Shown here one piece after another: positions 57,270-64,000 of a DNA stretch of 64,000 nt (within the stretch, counting starts at the first letter, position 1; every line of letters begins with the position of its first letter). The stretch covers positions 1-64,000 of the forward strand of contig SHVL01000002.1 of assembly GCA_009694305.1 (NCBI GenBank). Reading direction: 5' to 3'. The translations under genes and the position numbers were made by a program. The notes under the pieces were generated by a model. It worked only from the letters and a program-made list of their open reading frames with translations. It did not search any database and was not told the origin of the DNA. Source of the stretch: Thermoleophilia bacterium (GTDB lineage Bacteria > Actinomycetota > Thermoleophilia > Gaiellales > Gaiellaceae).

Positions 57270-58306
57270 CTGCGAGAATGGAGCACATGCACCGCTCACT
57301 CGTCACGATCGACCTTGCCGCGATCCGTCACAACGTGCGCGCACTGCTCGGCCTGCTCGACGGCTCCGAGTTGTGGGCGGTCGTCAAGGCAGATGGCTAC
57401 GGGCACGGTGCGGTGGACGTGGGGAGGACGGCCCTCGAGGCCGGCGCGAGCGCGTTGTGCGTTGCGACGCCGGGAGAGGGGCTCGAGCTTCGCCGTGCGC
57501 TCCCTCGCGCGAGGATCGTGGTTCTCGGTGACACCGGCTCTGCCGACCTGGCGGTGGTCAGGGAGGCCCGACTGGAGCTCAGCGTCTCGACGGCACAGGT
57601 TCCGGAGGGCGTTCCCGTCCATCTCAAGCTCGATACAGGAATGGGACGGTGGGGGCTCTCGGAGGTTGCGGCGACGGGGTCCGGCGTCGTCGGCCTGATG
57701 AGCCACTTCGCCTCGGCCGACACCGACCCGGAGTTCACGGAGTCCCAGCTCTCGCGGTTTCTCGCGGCCACGGCCTCGCACACCCACCTGCCACGGCATA
57801 TCGCAAACAGCGCCGGCACCTTGCGCCATCCGGCCTCGCGCCTCGATGCCGTCCGCTGTGGGATTGCCGTGTACGGCATCTCGCCCTTCGGCACCGACCC
57901 GTCAGCCGACGATCTGCGGCCCGCCCTGCGCTGGGAGTCCTCGGTCTCCCTCGTGAAGACGCTCGCACCGGGCGAGAGCACGGGGTACGGCTGCCGGTAC
58001 GTCGCAACGGAGCACACCCGGGTCGGGATTGTCCCCGTGGGCTACGCAGACGGCTTCCGGCGGGACATGACGGGCACCGAGGTCATCGTTGCCGGTGAGA
58101 GGGCAGCGGTCGTCGGGACGGTGTCAATGGATGCCGTTTCTGTTCTGCTGCCCGCCGCCGCCGGCCTCGGCGACATGGTCACGCTCGTCGGGGACGGTGT
58201 CCTGATCGAGGATCATGCGCGCGCTTCAGGCACGATTCCCTACGAGATCGCCTGCGGGATCGTCTCGCGGGCAACCCGATCGGAGCGTGAGGCAGTCGAT
58301 GAGTGA
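57266..58306 (+). CDS. alr: Alanine racemase
   Basis: ELWAVVKADGYGHGAVDVGR, HLKLDTGMGRWGL, VPVGYADGFRR. Confidence 0.95.
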   Translation: MTARMEHMHRSLVTIDLAAIRHNVRALLGLLDGSELWAVVKADGYGHGAVDVGRTALEAGASALCVATPGEGLELRRALPRARIVVLGDTGSADLAVVREARLELSVSTAQVPEGVPVHLKLDTGMGRWGLSEVAATGSGVVGLMSHFASADTDPEFTESQLSRFLAATASHTHLPRHIANSAGTLRHPASRLDAVRCGIAVYGISPFGTDPSADDLRPALRWESSVSLVKTLAPGESTGYGCRYVATEHTRVGIVPVGYADGFRRDMTGTEVIVAGERAAVVGTVSMDAVSVLLPAAAGLGDMVTLVGDGVLIEDHARASGTIPYEIACGIVSRATRSEREAVDE

Positions 58307-58991
58307 CGTGGTTGGATATCGCGTGGCAATGCAGGAGGCACGTTCTGAGGCGCTCCGGGACAGGGTACAGCAGCTCCTCGGCCCCTTCGACGGCAACGAG
58401 CGGGCGCTCGATAGCGGGTGTGGGGCGGGAGCGCTCGCGTTCGCCCTTGCACCGTTTGTCGGCAGCGCGGTCGGTATAGACCTTTCGGCAGACCTCGTTG
58501 CGGCCGGAGGAGCGCTTGCGCCGGCAAACTGCGAGCTGTCTGTCGGCGATGCGACTGCGCTGCCGTTCGAGTACGGCTCGTTCGACATCGCGGGCTGCAT
58601 GCGTGTCCTGCACCACGCGCACCGGCCCGAGCTCGTCGTCTCGGAGCTCGCCCGCGTTACGCGCCCCGGTGGCCGGATTCTCCTCGTCGATCAGATCGGC
58701 TACGTCGATCCGGTCGTGTCGGCCGAGACCGACCGTTTCGAGCGGGCGCGAGATCCTTCGCATACGCGCCTGCTGCCCGACCAGGACATCCGGGGCTACC
58801 TCGACGCCAACGACCTCGAAGTGCTGTCGAACGAGATCACGCCGGAACAACGAAACCTCGAGCGCTACCTCGACCTCGTTGGCCTCCAGGGAGAGGAACG
58901 TCGGCGCGTGAGCGGCATGGCGCCGGGCGCCGTCTACGAGGTCGAGATCGGCTGGTACGTCGCGCGCAAGCGCGGCGGCCTCGTCCCGTAG
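58299..58991 (+). CDS. Class I SAM-dependent methyltransferase
   Basis: ALDSGCGAGALAFALAPFVGSAVGIDLSADLV...FDIAGCMRVLHHAHRP. Confidence 0.9.
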   Translation: MSDVVGYRVAMQEARSEALRDRVQQLLGPFDGNERALDSGCGAGALAFALAPFVGSAVGIDLSADLVAAGGALAPANCELSVGDATALPFEYGSFDIAGCMRVLHHAHRPELVVSELARVTRPGGRILLVDQIGYVDPVVSAETDRFERARDPSHTRLLPDQDIRGYLDANDLEVLSNEITPEQRNLERYLDLVGLQGEERRRVSGMAPGAVYEVEIGWYVARKRGGLVP

Positions 58992-59012
58992 GGGCGGGAC
59001 CTGTCCCGCCCG
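58988..59012. repeat. Dispersed hairpin repeat copy 3
   Basis: Same 25-mer; supplies the TAG stop of the methyltransferase. Confidence 0.9.
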
Positions 59013-59040
59013 TCCGTCCGGCGCCGCCTGCATCAGGCTT

Positions 59041-59817
59041 CTAGACCGAATCGCTCCTGTAGTCGGACATGCCGGCGAATCGGCCGACGAGGCCCGGAAC
59101 GACGGCCTGTGCGATGCCGACGGCCCGGTAGGGGAACCACGGTACGACGGTCTCCTGCTTACCCTTCTCGACCGCTCTCAGAATCGCCCGCGCGACGTCT
59201 TCCGGCTCGATCACAAACCGGCGCAGGAGGCGGCTCTTGAGCACGTCCTTCTGGGGGAAGCCTTCCGTCTCGACGAAACCCGGCAGGACGGAGTGAACAG
59301 CGATCCCGGAGCCCCGCAGCGCCGCTGAGAGGGAGCGCGAGAAGGCAAGTTGGGCGTGCTTCGATGCTGCGTAGGCTCCGGCGGGCGCAAACGACACCAT
59401 CCCTGCGACCGAGACGAGGTTGACGATGTGGGCGCCACCTTCCCGTGCGGCAGCCTCGAGCCCCGGCATGAAGGCGCGAGCGCACCACACGCCGCCGAGG
59501 TAGTTGACGCGCATCACGTGCTCGACGAGATCGAGCCCGACGTCGAGAAACGTTCCGCGTGCCGGCATGCCCGCGTTGTTCACGAGGAGATGGGTCGCCG
59601 GGTGGCGCTCGAGCACCCGTGCAGCGAGTGCCTCGACAGCAGAGCTGTCGCCGATGTCGCAGAGATCGACCTCGCCACCGATCTCCTCGGCAAGAGCGCG
59701 GAGCCGGTCCTCGCGGCGTGCGACGACCACGCAGTGCCAGCCGGCGCCGGCAAGCTCACGGGCAGTTGCCTCCCCGATGCCCGACGATGCTCCCGTGACG
59801 ACCGCGACGCGTTGCAT
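59041..59817 (-). CDS. SDR family oxidoreductase
   Basis: VAVVTGASSGIGEATARELA, LVNNAGM, AYAASKHAQLAFSRSL. Confidence 0.92.
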   Translation of the reverse strand: MQRVAVVTGASSGIGEATARELAGAGWHCVVVARREDRLRALAEEIGGEVDLCDIGDSSAVEALAARVLERHPATHLLVNNAGMPARGTFLDVGLDLVEHVMRVNYLGGVWCARAFMPGLEAAAREGGAHIVNLVSVAGMVSFAPAGAYAASKHAQLAFSRSLSAALRGSGIAVHSVLPGFVETEGFPQKDVLKSRLLRRFVIEPEDVARAILRAVEKGKQETVVPWFPYRAVGIAQAVVPGLVGRFAGMSDYRSDSV

Positions 59818-59883
59818 GGTGGCAACGTAACGGAGATGCGACGGTCGAGTTGCGCGGTGACGGCGCGGTTGCTGCGGCGACTG

Positions 59884-60840
59884 TCAGTACGCGTCGCCCC
59901 AGCGCAGCTTGCGGGCCCGGCGGTACGCGTCGCCCTCACGGCGCGACACGGTTCGCTGCTCGACCCCGGAGGGTGTGCAGAGGTCGAGAACGACGTGCCC
60001 CGGCCGTGGGTCGGGGCGCCGGATGACACGCGCCTCGGGGCGCGGAGAGGTCGAGCGACAGAGGACGACGTACGCGAACTTCTCGTCCTCGAAGCCACGT
60101 TCGGCACCCTTTGCACTCCGATGCGCCCTGCTCCGCGGCAGGCGCGTTGAGAAGTGGCACCAGTCGCCGTCGGACAGGGGGCAGGCCGTGTCGTGGGGGC
60201 AGGGTGCGAGTGTCGAGCCGCCTGCTGCGATCACGGCGGCCCGGGCGCTGAGGATGCGTTGATACCCGGCGGTCGTTCCGGGCTCGACGATCACGAGCGT
60301 GTCGGTGGTTTGCTCCCATGCGCGGCTGACGAGTTGCTCGAGCGCTCCTGGCGCTAGCTCTCCGATCACGTAGGAGACGACGACGAGATCCGCTGGCGCG
60401 CCGAGAGCGCTCGCATCGCGCACGATCCAGTTCGCGTTGCGGATCGCCTCAGGCCCGCTCTCGGCGAGCTTCCGTCCGGCGCGTACCATCTCAGCCTCCA
60501 CTTCGACGAGCGTGATGGCCTCGATCTGGCGCCATGCCTCGGCAGCCGCCCAGCTCGTGATCCCCGGTCCTGCGCCGATATCGAGCATCGAAGTGGGGCT
60601 CCAGTCGGGACGGAGCTCGTGAATCCGTGCGAACACCTCCGCTGCGGCGGCGTATGTCGCCGGCGCACGTGTCGCGAGGTAGGCGGCAACGTCGCTCGGC
60701 GTCCGCACGGCCCGAGACGCCGAGGATCCACCTGCGCGATACGCGTCGGAGAGCGCGCGCGCGGATTGCTCGAGCTCCTTCGGGGTACTCCCGTGGACGA
60801 GCTCGTCGATACCGGTCTGCAGCGCGGATGGAAGCGTCAC
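59884..60840 (-). CDS. Rsm22-like small ribosomal subunit SAM methyltransferase
   Basis: YLATRAPATYAAAAEVFARI...SMLDIGAGPGITSWAA...CPHDTACPLSDGDWCHFSTRLPRSRAHR. Confidence 0.85.
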   Translation of the reverse strand: MTLPSALQTGIDELVHGSTPKELEQSARALSDAYRAGGSSASRAVRTPSDVAAYLATRAPATYAAAAEVFARIHELRPDWSPTSMLDIGAGPGITSWAAAEAWRQIEAITLVEVEAEMVRAGRKLAESGPEAIRNANWIVRDASALGAPADLVVVSYVIGELAPGALEQLVSRAWEQTTDTLVIVEPGTTAGYQRILSARAAVIAAGGSTLAPCPHDTACPLSDGDWCHFSTRLPRSRAHRSAKGAERGFEDEKFAYVVLCRSTSPRPEARVIRRPDPRPGHVVLDLCTPSGVEQRTVSRREGDAYRRARKLRWGDAY

Positions 60841-60847
60841 GGCACGA

Positions 60848-61282
60848 TCATGTCGCTCGGCCCGCTCCCCCGAGTGCCTCCCAGGGGCTGACCGTCGGCA
60901 CGCCGAGGTCGGCTAGTGCTGCGGCTTCACGACTGACGAGCGTGAGGCCGTGCACCTTCGCGGTTGCGAGCATGAGCCCGTCGGCCACCGGCAGCGGCCG
61001 GAGGCTCGAGAGGCGTCCCCATGCATCGGCGACCGGAGCGGAGACGGGGAGCAGCCGGTCTCCGTAGGCGACCACGAGTCCCTCGAGCCACTCGTCGAGC
61101 GACGCCGCCCGTTCGGGCTCGCGGGGTCGCAGGAGCTCGACTCCGCGTCGAATCTCGCCCGTCACGAGCACGCTCAGGTGGAGATCGACGGACGCAACGC
61201 CCCCGAACCATTCGCGGACGTGCGGGTCGGGGCGCGGACGCCGGAGCTCCGAGACGACGTTCGTGTCGAGAAGGAAGGCCAC
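60848..61282 (-). CDS. VapC-type PIN toxin
   Basis: FLLDTNVVSELRRPRPDPHVREWF, VADGLMLATAKVHGLTLVSREAAAL. Confidence 0.88.
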   Translation of the reverse strand: MAFLLDTNVVSELRRPRPDPHVREWFGGVASVDLHLSVLVTGEIRRGVELLRPREPERAASLDEWLEGLVVAYGDRLLPVSAPVADAWGRLSSLRPLPVADGLMLATAKVHGLTLVSREAAALADLGVPTVSPWEALGGAGRAT

Positions 61283-61527
61283 TAGCCGTCGAGCTCGACA
61301 GGGCGGGGAAGATCAGGCCGCCGCTCGAGATCGAGTCCCTCGAGTGACGGTCCGGAGAGGAGATAGTCCTTGAAGCCGTCATCTCCCGTCAGTCGGCGGT
61401 AGTCCTGGACGGAGATGACAACCGCGGTCTCGCGCCCGTGGCGGCTGATCGTCTGAGGGCCCTCGGCGACGGCGCGGTCAACGACCTCGGAGAGCTTCTG
61501 CTTCGCAGTCTGGAGCTGCCAGATCAC
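61282..61527 (-). CDS. Phd/YefM-type antitoxin
   Basis: WQLQTAKQKLSEVVDRAVAEGPQTISRHGRETAVVISVQDYRRLTG. Confidence 0.9.
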   Translation of the reverse strand: MIWQLQTAKQKLSEVVDRAVAEGPQTISRHGRETAVVISVQDYRRLTGDDGFKDYLLSGPSLEGLDLERRPDLPRPVELDG

Positions 61528-61545
61528 AGGAACACCTTATCAACT

Positions 61546-61562
61546 ATCTAGACAGTCTAGAT
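61546..61562. promoter_or_regulatory. Palindrome upstream of the TA operon (ATCTAG-ACAGT-CTAGAT)
   Basis: Perfect 6-bp arms in an AT-richer promoter region just upstream of the antitoxin start. Confidence 0.6.
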
Positions 61563-61632
61563 TGTAGATGTCTGGAGCAGACAGGCTGCGTGTCCCCGAG
61601 CACCAACGGGAGCATCACGTTAGGATCGTCGC

Positions 61633-62412
61633 ATGGCCGGGAGATTCGAGGGCAAGCAGGCGCTGATCCTGGGGGTCGCCAACAAGCGGTCGATCGCCTG
61701 GGCGATCGCCAGACGCCTCCACGAGGAGGGTGCCGAGCTCGCGTTCACGTTCCAGGGTGAGCGGATCGAGAAGGGCGTCCGCGAGCTCGCGGAGTCGGTC
61801 GGCGCGAAGCTCGTCACCGAATGCGACGTGCGCTCCGACGACGACGTGGCCCGCGTCTTTGCCGAGACCGGTGAGGCATTCGGGGGCGGCCTCGACCTGC
61901 TCGTCCACTCGGTCGCCTATGCCGCCGCCGAGGATCTCGAGGGCCGGTTCATCGACACCCCGCGTGACCGCTTCTGGATGGCGGTGGACATCTCCGCCTA
62001 CTCGCTCGTCTCGTGCGCGAAGGCAGCCGAGCCGCTCATGCAGGCGCGAGGCGGCGGCTCCATCGTGACGATGACCTACCTCGGTGGCGTCCGTGCAGTG
62101 CCGCACTACAACGTGATGGGCGTCGCAAAGGCGACCCTCGACGCAAGCGTGCGCCATCTCGCCTGGGACCTCGGCCAGAGCGGGACGCGGATCAACGCTG
62201 TCTCTGCCGGCCCGGTTCGCACCCTCTCGGCACGGTCGATCGCCGGCTTCACGACGATGGAGGAGATGTTCGAGCAACGGGCGCCGCTTCATCGGCACAT
62301 TGCCGCGGACGACGTCGGCGGTGCGGCCGCCTACCTGCTCTCCGACGACGCCGTAAATGTCACGGGGACGATGCTGTACGTCGATTCCGGCTATCACGCG
62401 ATGGGGATGTAG
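61633..62412 (+). CDS. fabI: Enoyl-[acyl-carrier-protein] reductase (NADH)
   Basis: LILGVANKRSIAWAIARRLHEEGAELAFTFQGE, MTYLGGVRAVPHYNVMGVAKATLDASVRHLA, AGPVRTLSARSI. Confidence 0.96.
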   Translation: MAGRFEGKQALILGVANKRSIAWAIARRLHEEGAELAFTFQGERIEKGVRELAESVGAKLVTECDVRSDDDVARVFAETGEAFGGGLDLLVHSVAYAAAEDLEGRFIDTPRDRFWMAVDISAYSLVSCAKAAEPLMQARGGGSIVTMTYLGGVRAVPHYNVMGVAKATLDASVRHLAWDLGQSGTRINAVSAGPVRTLSARSIAGFTTMEEMFEQRAPLHRHIAADDVGGAAAYLLSDDAVNVTGTMLYVDSGYHAMGM

Positions 62413-62532
62413 CAGGCCGAGCCACGTCGAGGCCTGTGTGCGATGCTGCGCGGTTTGCGCGGTTGCTTTATTCTCTAGAGCCATGCTTGACCTTCGCGCC
62501 CACACTCGACACCGCTAGTACGAGGAGAGATC

Positions 62533-62598
62533 GTGGGCGCGAACCTGCGGATTTTGATGCCGACGATGATCCATCCCCTCGGAGGATGGCTCCGATGA
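62533..62598 (+). CDS. Possible 21-aa leader peptide upstream of gltB
   Basis: GAGGAGAGATCGTG start; VGANLRILMPTMIHPLGGWLR; its TGA overlaps the gltB ATG (ATGA). Confidence 0.4.
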   Translation: MGANLRILMPTMIHPLGGWLR

Positions 62599-64000
62599 GT
62601 GCGATGCAAGGGGGTGAACGAGGCCTCTATGCAGCCGACTACGAGCACGACGCGTGTGGCGTTGCGTTCGTGGCACGGCTCGATGCCGACCCGCAGCACG
62701 AGACACTGAGGCGCGCGCTGCAGGCGCTCGAGAACCTCGAGCATCGCGGTGCCACGGGTGCCGACCCCGGTACCGGCGACGGAGCCGGCATCCTCTTCCA
62801 GCTTCCTGACGCGTTCTTCCGCGCCGTCCTCGACGAGACACTGCCGCCACCCGGCCGCTACGGCGTTGCCATGTGCTTTCTCCCCACAGAGGAGCGCGCA
62901 CGCCTCCGGCTCGAGCAGCATCTCGCGGAACTCGTCGAGGAGGAGGGGCAGCATCTCGTCTGCTGGCGTGATGTTCCCGTAGACCCTGCGTTCGTCGGCA
63001 ACACGGCCGCTGCCTCCGCACCCGTGATCCGACAGCTCTTCGTCGCCGCGGGTGGTGCCGCCGCCGAAGACCAGGACTGCTTCGAGCGCAAGCTCTACGT
63101 GATCCGGCGGCGCTTCGAGCTCGACCTCGGAGCAGACGCGGTCGTTCCGAGCTTCTCCTCCCGCACGATCGTCTACAAGGGGATGCTCACCGCCTCCCAG
63201 CTGCGCGGCTACTTTCCCGACCTCGGCGACGAGCGCACCGGGTCGGCACTCGCCCTCGTCCACTCGCGGTTCTCGACGAACACGTTCCCGAGCTGGGCTC
63301 TCGCGCACCCCTACCGGATGATCGCCCACAACGGCGAGATCAACACGTTGCGTGGCAACGTCAACTGGATGCGCGCGCGTGAGTCGCAGCTCGCCTCCGA
63401 GCTCTTCGGCGACGACCTCGACAAGGTGCTCCCCGTCGTTCAGCCGGGCGGCTCCGACTCGGCCACGCTCGACAACGTGCTCGAGCTTCTCGTCCTGGCC
63501 GGCCGCTCGTTACCGCACGCGATGATGATGATGATTCCCGAGGCGACCGCCGGGCGAACCGATCTGCCGCCCGAGCTGCTTGGCTTCTATGCGTACCACC
63601 AGTGCCTGATGGAGGCGTGGGACGGCCCCGCCGCCGTGTCGTTCACCGACGGCCGGGTGATCGGCGCCACGCTCGACCGGAACGGCCTGCGGCCCGGACG
63701 CTGGCTCGAGACGCGTGACGGCTGGGTTCTGCTGGCGTCGGAGGCCGGAGTGCTCGACATCCCGGCCGCAGACATTCTTCGCAAGGGACGACTTCAGCCT
63801 GGCAAGCTCTTCCTCGTCGATCTCGAGCAGGGCCGCATCGTCCCGGACGACGAGGTGAAGCACGGGGTCGCCGCCGCGCAGCCCTACGCGCAATGGTTCG
63901 ACCGCGAGGTCGTCGCGCTCAGCGACTTGCCTGCGCGGCAGCCGCTCACGGGGCCGACGGAGTCGTTGCGTCAGAGGCAGATCGCCTTCGGGTACACGCA
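62595..64000 (+). CDS. gltB: Glutamate synthase large subunit, 5' part (runs off right edge; absent from the ORF track)
   Basis: YEHDACGVAFVARLD...LENLEHRGATGADPGTGDGAGILFQLP...RFSTNTFPSWALAHPYRMIAHNGEINTLRGNVNWM. Confidence 0.95.
   Translation, partial: MSAMQGGERGLYAADYEHDACGVAFVARLDADPQHETLRRALQALENLEHRGATGADPGTGDGAGILFQLPDAFFRAVLDETLPPPGRYGVAMCFLPTEERARLRLEQHLAELVEEEGQHLVCWRDVPVDPAFVGNTAAASAPVIRQLFVAAGGAAAEDQDCFERKLYVIRRRFELDLGADAVVPSFSSRTIVYKGMLTASQLRGYFPDLGDERTGSALALVHSRFSTNTFPSWALAHPYRMIAHNGEINTLRGNVNWMRARESQLASELFGDDLDKVLPVVQPGGSDSATLDNVLELLVLAGRSLPHAMMMMIPEATAGRTDLPPELLGFYAYHQCLMEAWDGPAAVSFTDGRVIGATLDRNGLRPGRWLETRDGWVLLASEAGVLDIPAADILRKGRLQPGKLFLVDLEQGRIVPDDEVKHGVAAAQPYAQWFDREVVALSDLPARQPLTGPTESLRQRQIAFGYT

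Noticed and set aside
1-64000. CRISPR arrays, rRNA or tRNA genes, complete prophage
   Set aside because: No regularly spaced repeats, no rRNA/tRNA signatures and no phage structural genes seen by eye; a tRNAscan/CRISPR search would be needed for certainty.

Overview
This is a 64 kb, high-GC chromosomal segment that looks like an actinobacterium (possibly Thermoleophilia-like, but that is inference). Most of it is ordinary housekeeping content: xseA/xseB, murI, rph, a RdgB/HAM1 NTPase, ppk2, a P-type ATPase, pyrE, HU, pyrF, a guaB-guaA pair, a thiamine pyrophosphokinase behind a TPP riboswitch, rplM-rpsI-glmM-glmS, fdhD, birA, acpS, nnr, alr, fabI, and the 5' part of gltB running off the right edge. 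All calls come from reading the sequence and the supplied ORF translations; no searches were run. The most interesting regions are as follows. (1) 44.3-51.6 kb is a formate dehydrogenase locus. Its catalytic gene is interrupted by an in-frame TGA that I read as selenocysteine (CNRT-U-HAPSV), with a SECIS-like hairpin placed as in E. coli fdhF. FdhA is also split at the boundary after the Mo/4Fe-4S domain, the two halves sit at opposite ends of the operon around a NuoE-NuoF fusion, and mobA follows with no canonical start but a CCC-UGA junction that could allow a +1 shift. (2) 0.1-3.4 kb is a decaying operon: cNMP-binding protein, ECF sigma factor, small ORF and cyclodeaminase-like gene carry two frameshifts and two in-frame TGAs. 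It is followed by an intact subtilase and GAF protein and abuts a truncated IS1595-like transposase. (3) 16.4-18 kb is a nucleotidyltransferase/XRE/PIN toxin-antitoxin-like islet with an antisense overlap. (4) A dispersed 25-bp hairpin repeat occurs in three copies, two of which supply the upstream gene's stop codon. (5) There are several strong palindromes or terminators, a degraded VapC, and a possible leader peptide overlapping gltB.
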